The notes below the pieces were generated by a model. That model did no database searches, was not told the origin of the DNA, and worked only from the letters and a program-made list of their open reading frames with translations. Source: Otatea glauca (lineage: Eukaryota > Streptophyta > Magnoliopsida > Poales > Poaceae). Taken from it: 64,000 nt of DNA. This document shows positions 31,937 through 43,070 of the stretch, in pieces; position 1 is the stretch's first letter, and each line of letters begins with the position of its first letter. The stretch lies in contig CM070721.1 in assembly GCA_036346275.1 (NCBI GenBank), positions 5,096,452 through 5,160,451 of the forward strand, given 5' to 3'. A program made the translations under genes and the position numbers.

Positions 31937-32534
31937 TAAGACTACTAAGAGTAAATTAAGAATTAAAGGACAGACTAAAATGTGTACACATAAGATCATG
32001 AAACCATAACCCTAAACCACACCTATTTTCTACAACAAGTTTTTATTTGATTTTCTATCTATATTCTTTTTGCCCTTATTGAAGTTTATTATCTGCTATG
32101 TTTCCGTTAAACAACATGTAGAATCCGACGTTCCAGATTCAGTTGTCGACGACCCCGACTTCGACTTTGATGACAATCAGCAAGGCAAGCAGCCCCTTTG
32201 ATCATGTTGATCCTAGCATTTCAAAATTGTTATGTCAAAATTTTTATGCATGTGCTAAACATTGCTATATTGTGGGTACTGGTAGATATAACCTTCATTG
32301 ATGGGTTTTCCTTAATTAGTAGTCACACTTGATAACTCTAGATTTTGGATAGACACATCATGATGTCAAAATAGGTATACTCATTTATACATGCATCTGC
32401 TTAGTGTGCTTTAGAACTGGGAACACGAGTGGCTGGTTATATTGTTCGTGACGGAAATAGAATGTTGGACATGGATAATGTGATCAAAGGTATTTTAATA
32501 AAAATGAAAATAATACTATGGTTTTGACGTGGGC
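31937..32534 (+). mobile_element. Diverged giant-LTR fragment
   Basis: Matches the 3' third of the giant LTR ('tttttgcccttattgaag', 'tttgatcatgttgatcc', 'actatggttttgacgtggg'), bounded on the left by the CACTA end and on the right by another LTR start at 32535. It is too diverged for base-level alignment by eye. Confidence 0.7.
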
Positions 32535-35500
32535 ATGTAACATCCCAAAAATTGTGAAAAATAAATAAAGTGGCATGCCATGACTCTTACTGCATACCTC
32601 GATGTTCATTTGAATTTATTCATTTCTAAAGTTTATTTTTGCCATATTAAATGTTTTTATTCACCTAACTTAATGCATTCAATAGAAACTCATAAAAACC
32701 CCAAAACACCTAGTATGGAAAATAATTTTATAAAATACTAAAATAATTTAGATGAATAAATATAATTTTTTCAAAAAAAAATTCACTAAATTTAAGTGCC
32801 CTAAAAATTCAAAAAATATTTGAAATCACCAATCTTGCAAGAATATTTATTTGAAAACTACAATAGTGAATGTATATAAACTAAATAAAATGGAAACTAG
32901 AGTCCCTTGACTACCTACACAAATTTTCTAGAATTTTTCAATTCACTTAAGACCATTTTCCATTCACCTCAAATGCTAACCCGATTTTCGCCCAAATATC
33001 TCGGAGCTATAGTGTGAGCACGGTATGTTCGGCGAAATGCCGTTGCCGGCCGTCACCACCGTTGCGTCGAGCAGCCATTCCACCATGTGCAGGCAGCCAA
33101 TCCATGACCATGGCCAAACGTCGTTCGACCCCGCCTCTCTCTTCTCTCTTTCCCCCCTTCTCTCTGCCCACCCATGCTGCGCAGGGTCGCAGCCACGCCA
33201 CACGCAAGGGTGCCCAGGTCCTACCTGCCACACGGCATCATCGGCCAACCAAGCCATACCACGCCTCACCCTCTCCGCAAAGTCGCACGTATAAGCCAGT
33301 TGTTGCTCACACCTGCCCTCAGTTCTTATACGTGCTCCCGAATCGGGCAAAACCCAATCTGGTGAATTGGTAGAGCTCAGTTTCGATTACACAGAGCCAC
33401 AGCACCTCAAGAGTTCACTGACTACTTCCCTTTGCCCTTTTTCAGTTTTCGGAGCCCGCAACACCGCCGCCTCGGCTGTCTTCTTCCTCCGCTACGGCCA
33501 CGCGTGGTCAGCCCAACCCGTAGCACCTCTGCTGCTCCGAGGTACTCCTTTCAAATCCTCTCCACCTCCTGGAGCTGAATCCCCAACTTTCTGAGCTTAC
33601 GCGCACTTAGAGCATGCCCTCTACTGAACTACCATGGTCGCCACCGCCCTTCCTAGCCGCCGACCGCCTCCAATCCGATTTCTGCCGCCGCCAAGCACCA
33701 CCCTAGGTCCCCCTTGCCTCCCTCTAGCTCGCACTAGCATCGCCCGGGTCCGGCCGGCCTCCTCCGTCGCCGGTGACCACCGCAGAGCCGCCCCTCTATG
33801 CTGTCTCTATGATAGGAGGGTCTGGTCGATCAGAGGCACATCTCTTTCACGTGAGCACAAGTTGGTGACCCGTGGGGCCTGAGTGACAGTGCGTGCTGGA
33901 AATTCAAAAAAAATAGAAAGGCATTTTCTCAGTCAGAAGGCGTATTTCCCATTTTCGTTGAATTTCAAGACCCGAGCCAAATCAAATGCTTGTAACTTTT
34001 GAAGTACAGCTCCAAATTTAATAATTTTTTTATAAATTTGTGTAAAATCATTTATAATCTAAATATGCAAAAATATTTTTGTTTTTATCACTGTGAAATT
34101 AATGAGCTTAAATAAATGCTATAGGCCTAGATCATGCTTAATATAAAATTTGCACAAAGTAAGTCTAAAAATAATGAAACCAATTTTTTCATGTTATTGA
34201 GGTCACAAGGGCTCCAAATATACAAAAATATTTAGATTTTGACATTGTTTGCATCGAATGGTTAAATAGACCAATAACAACTCATGCAAAGTTCAAATAG
34301 TCATAACTTGTGTAATGAACTTCAAATTTGACAAAATTAAATCCTAGGACCTTGAAAAATGATGTCCTCTCTGTTTATGCAAAAATATTTCATATTTGTT
34401 CAATTTTGAATTAAGTCCATAAAAGGCTTTATTCTTCAAGTATATGAAAACTATCGCGGCTAAAAGCAAAATGATGCAAAATCAGTTTTAAAATACTTAT
34501 AGGGTTGTAACCTGCTAATACCAAAAAATGGTTGAATAATCTTTTATAGTGTAATTGCAAACTTAAAACGAAATCTGATCCCTTATAGCGTAAACTTTAA
34601 AGCCATATATGCTAGTTCAACAATGAATAAAACATCTCGTCTAAACCCCAATACCAACACAATCAGCCTAGAAATTCACTCTAGGGCACAGACTACCTTA
34701 TTCTAAAGAAATAATCTCATTACAACTTGCTTTGCATCTGAATCCTGTTAAGAATATAACCCTAAGTATTATAAACACTAAAATCCATAATACGAATAAA
34801 TGAACTTATGAAATCAGTAGTTAAGATACTTGTAACACGAGAACCATCTTAAAACCATGAATGTATAACCAGTAGCCTAAACTTAATAGACCTAACGTGT
34901 ACAAATCACTTTTTATGCAAAACCATCTAGGGCTAAGTACTATATATACATAACACCTTGACTAATGTCTTAACCATATTAAGTCTAGATAATTTTTGCC
35001 TCTTGAATTTGAAATTATAAACATAAGAATACATAATTTTAGCTTCTTGAATTCGTAAATATCCACATACATGATCATAATTTTAGCTTCTAGAATTCGA
35101 GAAATAAAAGTGACATGTGCACAAAAGAACCAAAACACGAACAAAGAACTAATGAAACTATCATGCACAAAGTAATGACTTCGAAAAAACCTAAACCACC
35201 CTCATTCTTCTTTGGTAAGTTTCATTTGGTTTTTACATCTGATTTCTTTTTGCCCTTATTAACAATTTTTTGTTTGCTATTTGTCGCGATTCACGTTATA
35301 TAACGCATAAACATCGACGCTTCAGAATCCATCAATGACGACCTCACCGATGACCCCGATTACATACCGGACAATGAGCAACAAGGCAAGCACCCTCGTT
35401 TGATCATGTTGATCCCATTATTTTATGACGTTTATGTTGTTTTATCAAACTATATGCATGCTCATATGTTCGTATTCGACTTGCTATGTTGCGGGTACCG

Positions 35501-36250
35501 GTAGTTACTTCCTATTGAATGCATTGCCCTTACCTTGACACTTGAATACCTGTTATTGTAACATTAGCTTATGGTGTAGACATTACTTAGTGTCATTATG
35601 GGTAATAATTGCGAAATATGTCATGTACAAGCTTAGACATGCTTACTTAGAATGTCTTTTAAATGTTGGGGCACATTTCTATCCAGACTTGAGCAATTTG
35701 TAAAGGTACGGAGCCGAGTTATGGTCTCTATGTATTTTTGATAAAAATTCAACCCAAAACTTATGGTTTAGACACGGACGAGTTACTACTTAAACTTGAG
35801 GCGTGAGGAGGGACCTCACGCGAGTTAGGGGGAGATTCTCGCCTAGGTCAGTTAAGGACCGAACTTGATGCTATCACCTAAATGATTTGGTGCAATCACA
35901 TGTGCTAGTATGGTATAGCCTTAGCTTAGTAGATTAACTAGGGTTTAGCCTTGCATTTTGGTAGGCCAAAGTAATAAGGGCACTCTGGGGTACGGTGTTG
36001 CTCATAGGTGCTCCCTTCACCGAGTTGTTGGGGCCACAGCATTTCAATACAATGGTGTATGCCTTGCCACGGGGAGAGGATGCGATGGGGCATAAACTGT
36101 TGTTAGTACTATGTGTGCGGGTCTGGATCTCCGGACCATGGCAAGGGTTTGTCATCACCGGGGCTAGTGCAAGGCTAGGCTTTAGCTAGTCGAACAGTTT
36201 CGTCACAATCTAGTAAATCGGGTACGGTACGTATCTAAGAATAAGGTATC
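32535..36250 (+). mobile_element. Diverged giant-LTR copy, 3' end missing
   Basis: Starts TGTAACATCCC at 32535, the same terminus as the LTRs at 43071, 50860 and 58606. It follows their order: AT-rich part, GC-rich island (33000-33890), 'tgcttgtaacttttgaa', 'atatgaaaact.tc..ctaaaagca', the exon-like GAC-rich block (35290-35400), and 'gttaaggaccgaactt'. It fades near 36250 without reaching the TCATTACA end. Overall similarity looks like 60-75%. ORFs in the GC island have no domains. Confidence 0.72.
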
Positions 36251-37499
36251 TGCTTACTTTCTACCATGACATGATCAAGCTCAAAGATAATAAAATAAAA
36301 GCAATAGTTTCTATTATTAATAGGAAGCAACTCTATAGTTCAAGGCCACATTCGCTACTTTAATTGTTTTAGTTCATCTATAGACCCATATCATCATTGA
36401 GCAGCAATATGTACATCCAGGGGGAAAACATCTATGTGGCACAAGGGCTCGAGGGGGAGGGCAACAATGCTACATTGGATTCAGTAGCGAGAGATTCTAA
36501 CATAGCTATAAGAAGCTATCAAGATAGTGTATGCCATCCAAAGATCAACATCAATATAGTGTATGCACTGAAGAACTAGTAAAGACAAATTACCATATGA
36601 GACTAATAACCATTACCATATGACGATTGTGCATGGCTGAGAAGGTGACAAGGATCGATCATGTCACTCTATCGTGTTATTGAAAAATCACATATTAGAA
36701 GGAAAATATTTACTCATAGCATAAATATTGAAGCAAGCGAAGGGGTAAGTAATCACCATCTATCCTTTATATATTCATGCTTTAATATTTATGCAACTTT
36801 TAAAAAGAAAAACATAGGAGCACCTCATACTTATATAGTCTTAGTTTGGGCACGAAACCTATAATTAATTCTGGTACAAGCATTTATCATCTGGGCTGTG
36901 TCTTAAAGTCGTTGTTATTATGTATTTAGTGTTCTTATATTGGTCTTGCGTGTGTGTTTGTAAGCTAAAGAATAGAGATTAAATAGCTAAGATAAGGTCT
37001 ATGTTCAAGCTTGTTACATGCATGTTACTAAACAAACATGAACCATATATATGTAAAAAGAGAAAATAGCTACTGAACCATATATATACATGCGTACTCT
37101 CATATTGATGAATGCAACACAGGATGTATATGTATATATGATTAGGAAATTAAGAGCTAGCCAGCTAGTAGCAAATTACACATGCCATCCGAATATGGCT
37201 ATGGTGTAAGCCATCCAAAGATCAACATGCATCAAGATAGTGTATGCCATCCGAATATGGCCATGGTGTATGACATCCAAAGATCAACATCAAGATAGTG
37301 TATGTCATCCAAAGATTAACATCAAGATAGTGGCCCTATGAAATGGATTGAATATTTGCACTCTTCATATATCTTAGGGCTCAGGGATGACGTGGCCGGC
37401 GATGGGCTCAGGGATGAGGCGACCAGCGACGGACGACGTGCTAGAAGAGAAGGCGCGCAACGGGCTCGGGGATGAGGCGACCGACGATGGGCTGGGGGA
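36251..37499. other. Unassigned DNA with a dispersed ~40-bp repeat
   Basis: No gene, LTR or terminal repeat recognised. The phrase 'agtgtatgccatccaaagatcaacatc' recurs near 36525, 37207, 37241, 37266 and 37298, the last four as an imperfect tandem. A 'gggatgaggcgaccg.cgatgggct' repeat occurs three times at 37380-37500. Confidence 0.5.
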
Positions 37500-37697
37500 G
37501 GAGACCGATCGTCGTCTGTAAGATTTTATTTGGGTGAACAATGCGGTGCGCACAAACCCTAGTACAATACATATAATATGGAAGTGTTATCGCAGACTGT
37601 TCTAGCTAAGAACCATTTGTGATAATTTAATATCACAGACGGTTTATGGTTAAAACCATATGTGATACTTCAAAGAAGGTTTGTACCATGAACCATC
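37500..37697. mobile_element. CACTA subterminal-repeat remnant
   Basis: Inverted motifs of the form TATCACAGACGGTTTATGG / AAACCATATGTGATA occur four times within 130 bp, the layout of a CACTA end. The terminus itself is missing because a giant LTR (minus strand) begins at 37698. Confidence 0.6.
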
Positions 37698-38386
37698 TGT
37701 AATGACCCTCCTTTTTGGTACAGAATACCAAGAAGCATGATCCATGTGCATACAATACTAGTCCCATGATTAGTGACTAGTACGCATATTTACAACAACT
37801 GATAACACATATATAGTCAATACTACATATGATAATGGCAATTTATACAATAAGGTCTTACAAAGCAGAGTATACTGCAGCGGAAGGAAACAAAATTCTT
37901 GTAGTGTGCCTATCCAACCCTCAGGCAACTGATAAGGTATAATCCATAGAAAGTCACAGCAATGAATTTCATGTATCCAGCGGTGAAGCATATATCTTCG
38001 GGTCTTCTTCAACTAAACCAACAAATAAGCAAGGGTGAGTACTTTCGTACTCAACAAGACTTAAGGTGTATCGCAAAAGTGCAATAAATACAGACTATGT
38101 CAAAGGAGGCTTCTATAGTTAATTTGCATAAACCGAATTTGAACATGTAAAATCAAGTAGTAATTTGCAAACGGAATTTTGTAAAAGCAATTTGACATGA
38201 ATATAAAATAACAAGTAAGAATAACATAAATATAACAACTCACAGTCCTCCATGATGTGAGCATCAAATCATCCATTGCCAACACATAGCATAAAACAAG
38301 TCTTTGCCAACACATGGCACAACATCTGAAACCAATCCTTGCCAACACATGGCAAAGTATTGAATCACCTAAGAGGTAAACTTCCC
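37698..38386 (-). mobile_element. Inverted giant-LTR copy, first piece
   Basis: On the + strand it starts TGTAATGACCC, the complement of the family's GGGTCATTACA end. It continues through complements of 'actagtcccatgatca' and 'gcaagggtgagtactttcgtact'. It is interrupted at 38387 by a Gypsy-type element and resumes at 41365. This is the only giant-LTR copy on the minus strand in the window. Confidence 0.82.
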
Positions 38387-38929
38387 TGTGGAATATAAGA
38401 ACCCGGGTACCCTCATGACAGGCCCAAGAGGGAGGCCCAGAAGATACTCCCCGCGTCAGGCCCCGCTGCCGTGCGCAAGGGGACATATCCTAAAGGAAGT
38501 TGAACTTATATTTAGATATGATAGATACGGTTGTAATCCGAGTTGTTAATAGGGTAGATAAAGATGTAAACTCTATCCTGTAACCGACTAGAATCTTGTA
38601 ACCGATCGGAATCTCTTAACCGATCAGGACTCTGTAAGCCGCCCAACCCCCGCTATATAAGGGAGAGGGCGGGCAACAACATAGGGATCCGATCATCCAA
38701 GCATAGAGCAATCAAGCCATAGAGCATAGCACACCTCATATCGCCCAGAGCATATTGCGCTTTGAGCAATCTTAGATCCAAGAGATCTGCATAATCCCAG
38801 CACACAGGATTAGGGAATTATCTCCTCTGCAAGAGCCTGAACCTGTCTAAACCCCTTATCTTGTGTGACCTTCGAGTTTGAGATCTAGCGCCTACCCTAT
38901 AATTTCATTGCCAACTACAAAAGTCGACA
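38387..38929 (+). repeat. 5' LTR of small Gypsy-type element (543 bp)
   Basis: Begins TGTGGAATATA, ends GTCGACA and equals the 3' LTR in length. It contains four 'taaccga' motifs (about 38580-38625) ahead of a TATA box at 38654-38660. Confidence 0.92.
38654..38660 (+). promoter_or_regulatory. TATA box in 5' LTR
   Basis: CGCTATATAAGGG, 267 bp into the LTR and preserved at the same offset in the 3' LTR (41084-41090). Transcripts would start roughly 30 bp downstream. Confidence 0.7.
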
Positions 38930-38930
38930 G

Positions 38931-38949
38931 TTGGCGCGCCAGGTAGGGG
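38931..38949 (+). other. Primer-binding site of small Gypsy-type element
   Basis: TTGGCGCGCCAGGTAGGGG begins 1 base after the LTR. It differs from the initiator-Met site used by the LARD and Copia elements. I have not assigned the tRNA. Confidence 0.7.
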
Positions 38950-38978
38950 AGGCGCTATAATCTTTTCCTACAGACTCG

Positions 38979-39296
38979 ATGGTAGCGATCGGTGGAATCA
39001 CCACCACCTTCATCTCCGGCCAGGCTTTCCGCTTCGGGAGCCTGGACTTCATCACAGATGCGCGCGGAGAACTTGTCCGCCTAGACTTGAACCGGATCCA
39101 ATCTGGTAAAGATCAGGCTGACTCATTTCAGGTATGTCACTTTGACTTGGCCGACAAACCAGTCGGCGTCGCGAGGAATTGCTGTGATCTTCGTGGCATC
39201 TTCACAATAGAAGAGCAAAAGACCGATCTCCAACGCCAACAAGAAGAACAAGAAGCTGTGGGGGAAGATCGTCTTCGTAAGGGTAAGGAGGTGTAG
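38979..39296 (+). pseudogene. Short ORF at gag position of small Gypsy-type element
   Basis: 105 codons starting 30 bp after the PBS. The N-terminal half has no recognised domain; the end is a Gln/Glu-rich segment, 'EEQKTDLQRQQEEQEAVGED', likely helical. It lies where gag begins, and the next ORF, in a shifted frame, continues with a gag-like phrase, so it is probably a decayed gag start. It may still be translated, since no stop interrupts it. Confidence 0.45.
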
Positions 39297-39319
39297 GTGA
39301 ATCGCTTCGATCTCGCGGT

Positions 39320-40003
39320 CACAATGTCCGCGAGGACATCCTGCAATCCAGGTTGGGAGATCAAGCCGTCTTCCACACGCCAATGCAGAACGTCGTCGTC
39401 TCCAAGATGCTTCTCGACAAACTGGACCCGATGATTGCATCGGATAGCCCGATGGCCCCGATCATGGCCCAGATCAAGGCCATGGTGATGGCGGTCGCAA
39501 TTCAGCAAAATCAGGAAAAGCCGGTAGGTGAAGCGCACTCGCTCTCCCACGCGGCTTTCGGCCACGAGCCACGCCTGCGCCCCGAGCGCCACCTTCGGCA
39601 CGGCCACGAGCCTACGACTGCGCCCCGAGCGCCACCTTCGGCACGGCCACGAGCCACGCCTACGCCCCGAGCGCCACCTTTCGACACGGCCACAGCCTAC
39701 GCCGCACTTCGAAGCGCCATCTTCGGCGACGGCCACGAGCCTACGCCGCGCTTCGAGCGCCACCTTCGACACGGGGCCTACGCCTGCGCTCCGAGTGCCA
39801 CCTTCGGCACGGCCACGAGCCACGCCTGCGCCCCGAGCGCCACCTTCGGCACGGCCACGAGCCACACCGGCGCCCCGAGCGCCGCCTACAGCTCATCTAC
39901 AAGCCTACGCCTGCGCCACGAGCAAAGATGGCATGATCGTCAGCAACATATGGAGCATAAAGCAGCTAAGTCGCTTTTTACTCAATTATGTCATTATAAA
40001 TAA
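39320..40003 (+). pseudogene. Gag-like remnant followed by 42-bp minisatellite
   Basis: The ORF from 39353 (readable upstream to about 39320) begins 'DQAVFHTPMQNVVVSKMLLDKL', similar in style to the 'TPxQN..A..LL..L' segment near the gag N-terminus of Tat-lineage Gypsy elements. About 60 residues later it enters the Arg/Pro/His/Ala-rich translation of the 42-bp repeat and ends at 40003 with no protease or zinc knuckle. An overlapping minus-strand ORF (39137-39865) is the antisense of the repeat. Functional status is unknown. Confidence 0.5.
39563..39898 (+). repeat. 42-bp GC-rich minisatellite, ~8 units, length a multiple of 3
   Basis: The unit is roughly 'cacgagccacgcctgcg' followed by 'ccccgagcgccaccttcgg' and 'cacggc'. 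Eight units, some with small indels that shift the frame. A 14-residue repeat results in the + frame. Confidence 0.85.
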
Positions 40004-40798
40004 AATTGTTGACTTTCCTGACTTGCACTTAGTTGACCCACAACTAAGCAGTAAGTAGGGGGCTACACCTAATAGTGCGCGCATGCGCACATCTTTTTCT
40101 GAGTTGTATTTTTCTTCTTTTGCTTGACGATTGCAAGTGAATCCGAGTGCGATAACTCCGAGTTGTGAAGCTCTGACCCCATGAACGGTGAACTTTAGTC
40201 ACCCAAAACACGTGCCTGGGAAAAAGAGCCATGAGCCGACTCCCAATGCTCGAGGGCTAGACTAGTCGGGCAGAGTGCTTAAACAAAAGAGTCAAACCAC
40301 TCGGATGAATTCAAAATCAAAAAGGAAAAAGAGTAAAAAACTCTAAAATTATATATACACCAGTCGAACATCACATCCGAGTGAATTGTTTTTACATTGC
40401 CTAAGTTCTGCATATACATGATTTCAGGGCTACTAAATTTGGATGCGACGTGTGTGAGCCAACGCTTCAACGATTTACATCAAGAACTTCGCGACGAATG
40501 AATTTAAAGGAGCGCGCTGAATTTTGCCTTGAGCGGAAAAGCGTTTTGACTTCATATCGTTTGGGATACAGTATGTCCCACGATGAGCCGACTGCCAGAA
40601 TTCCAATAATGGGGCTAGAAACCACTCGGAAAGTTTAACGCGTGGAACTCTATTGAGTCCTTCACGATCTCTTTGCCTACGACAGGGCACTCGACTGTAA
40701 AGGAAAACTAGTCGAGAAGCTGCATCAAGAACTGGAAGCACTCGACGTGAAGCATGACTCAGTTGGGCTGCAACCAGGAAGGCGGCAACTCAATCGCA

Positions 40799-40816
40799 AA
40801 GGACTCGGGGGGCTAC
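40799..40816 (+). other. Polypurine tract of small Gypsy-type element
   Basis: AAGGACTCGGGGGGCTAC directly precedes the 3' LTR; the G-run is the likely primer. Confidence 0.65.
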
Positions 40817-41359
40817 TGTGGAATATAGGAACCCGGGTACCCTCATGACGGGCCCAAGAGGGAGGCCCAGAAGATACTCCCCGCGTCAGGCCCCACTGCC
40901 GTGCGCAAGGGAACATATCCTAAAGGAAGTTGAACTTATATTTAGATATGATAGATACGGTTGTAATCCGAGTTGTTAATAGGGTAGATAAAGATGTAAA
41001 CTCTATCCTGTAACCGATTAGAATCTTGTAACCGATCGGAATCTCTTAACCGATCAGGACTCTGTAAGCCGCCCAACCCCCGCTATATAAGGGAGAGGGC
41101 GGGCAACAACATAGGGATCCGATCATCCAAGCATAGAGCAATCAAGCCATAGAGCATAGCACACCTCATATCGCCCAGAGCATATTGCGCTTTGAGCAAT
41201 CTTAGATCCAAGAGATCTGCATAATCCGAGCACACAGGATTAGGGTATTATCTCCTTCGCGAGAGCCTAAACCTGTCTAAACCCCTTGTCTTGTGTGACC
41301 TTCAAGTTTGAGATCTAGCGCCTACCCCATAATTTCATTGCCGACTACAAAAGTCGACA
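40817..41359 (+). repeat. 3' LTR of small Gypsy-type element (543 bp)
   Basis: Direct repeat of 38387-38929 with the same TATA box offset. Mismatches to the 5' LTR are mostly A/G or C/T, plus one CTGCAAG / TCGCGAG cluster of the kind discussed for CHG sites. Confidence 0.92.
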
Positions 41360-41364
41360 TTCCC

Positions 41365-42430
41365 AAAACATGTTTCCAAATCATCTATTTTTGAAAATAC
41401 CAAAACATCTAACTAGTGTCAGTTCACCACGTCTCCTATGACCGCGGGCACGACTTTTCGAAAAAAATTTACTCTATAGAGGTGTATAGCTTTATCCACA
41501 AGAAATGATCAACTCTTTTTGCAATGCATTTTTAACACACTTCCTTTAGTGTGTCGTAGAGAGACCATAACAGAACCATTACATTACCTAGCCCTAACTA
41601 TGCACCAGCCTGGTGACGACAAACCCTTACTAATGGTTATACGATGAATGGTTATACACCCCGACGTCACACTTCTCCCCATAGTAAGGCGTGCCCGAGA
41701 TGCCCATGCTACTCCAGCCTTCCATGTGCAAAGCTATTTCTAAGTAACTTAATAGGTTAAGGCTGTCTCATACCAACACATGTAGTTGTACGAATATCCC
41801 ATGGATCATACAACACTATGTTCGGTCCTTAATCCGACCCAGGCGATAATCTCCCTTACACTACGTGCAAGTCCCATGAACATCCAGCTATTGCCAATAA
41901 TCGCCCACATCAAAACCATATTTTTATTTTCATTATTACCAAAATATCAATAACTTTTAATGTCATATCCAACCTTTTAAATTCTCAAGAAATAGTTTAA
42001 TCTGATTATTTCAATTTCCAATGCTAAAGCATGGCTAATCATGATTAATATGTAATCGCATATACCCATGCTTACATTATGAATTGTCTAACCTTACTCT
42101 ATGGTTATCAAGGTTCACAATTCAATATTTATTAAGGAAGTTCCATGAGATAGGGTTATAGCTACCAATACCACAATATAGCAAATTTACAGAAAATATG
42201 CGCATGCATAAATATATTTTACAAAACAAAACAAAATTAAAACACTGGGATCAACATGATCAAAGGGGGTGCTTGCCTTGCTATTTGATGTTGGTAATGT
42301 AGTCGAGGTCATAATTTGTGTCATCGGCAGTGTCGGAAGTGTCGGTGACTACATGTCGTTCAACAAGAAACAAAGCAAATAGCAAATCCGATAAGGGTAA
42401 AAAGAAGTTAGATATAAATGGGGCAAAAAG
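41365..42430 (-). mobile_element. Inverted giant-LTR copy, second piece (5' part missing)
   Basis: Continues the inverted LTR after the Gypsy-type insertion. Complements of 'gttaaggaccgaac', 'caattattggcaatag', 'aaaactatggttt', 'ccttgataacc' and 'tttgatcat..tgatccca' appear in reverse order. It fades at about 42430, leaving the 5' two-thirds of the LTR absent. Confidence 0.8.
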
Positions 42431-43070
42431 AAGTCAAATAACATCTAATTCAAATATGAGTTGAAATAGAAGGTTCCGGTAATAAAAAGATTTTAGATGA
42501 TGGTCCTCAATTTTTTTAAACTTGTTTATATTATGAATTCTTAAGTTCTTTTTATGAGATAGATTCTTAGTAGGTCCAAGTTCAATATTCCTCTGAATAC
42601 CATTACCTGTATAGCATCACAGAGTCCTGACCTCTGGAAAACATTGAAGCTGATCTCACTTGTTTCAATATTTTAATTAAAAATTAACCAGACTGTTAGG
42701 TTCATTTTAATGAAGCTTCTGATTTTTGAAGTGGATATTTAATCAAATCATTCAAGGACTTTCTCTTTGCAGTTAGCTGGTTAATTATGCACATAACTAC
42801 TTGGTCCCTCCTGACATGAGCCAAAGAAGCTACTAAACTTACTAACATACCTTGCTTTAGCTTGAATCAGACACCCAACTTAGTTCAGTTCAAGGTGGTT
42901 CTATCTGTCATAGGGTCAAGAGGCAACTAAAATCATTTAGCACACACTTGGGGCCACTAGTCAGTTGGATGGACATCTCAGAACAGAGCAGGCACAAGAG
43001 CCTGGCGCCATGGGAGGAGCTCTCGGGTGACCCTGACCGACAGTTGTGTAGGCAAGGAGAGGAAGAGGCG
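42431..43070. other. Unassigned single-copy-looking DNA
   Basis: 640 bp with no ORF over 60 codons and no similarity to other parts of the window. CAG and CTG triplets are frequent here, unlike in several repeat copies. It forms the left flank of the tandem LARD array; the 5 bp before the LTR are AGGCG. Confidence 0.5.

Larger units (their letters stand above)
38387..41359 (+). mobile_element. Complete small non-autonomous Gypsy-type LTR element
   Basis: 2973 bp with two equal 543-bp LTRs (38387-38929 and 40817-41359), TG...CA ends and an exact 5-bp duplication TTCCC (38382-38386 and 41360-41364). A PBS-like TTGGCGCGCCAGGTAGGGG follows the 5' LTR and a purine run precedes the 3' LTR. The 1.9-kb interior has remnants of a gag-like reading frame and a 42-bp minisatellite but no protease, RT or integrase. 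LTRs differ at about 15 sites by eye, mostly transitions, so it is fairly young but not new. Confidence 0.92.

Noticed and set aside
39137..39865. 242-codon minus-strand ORF
   Set aside because: Antisense of the 42-bp minisatellite; Gly/Arg/Ala repeats only.
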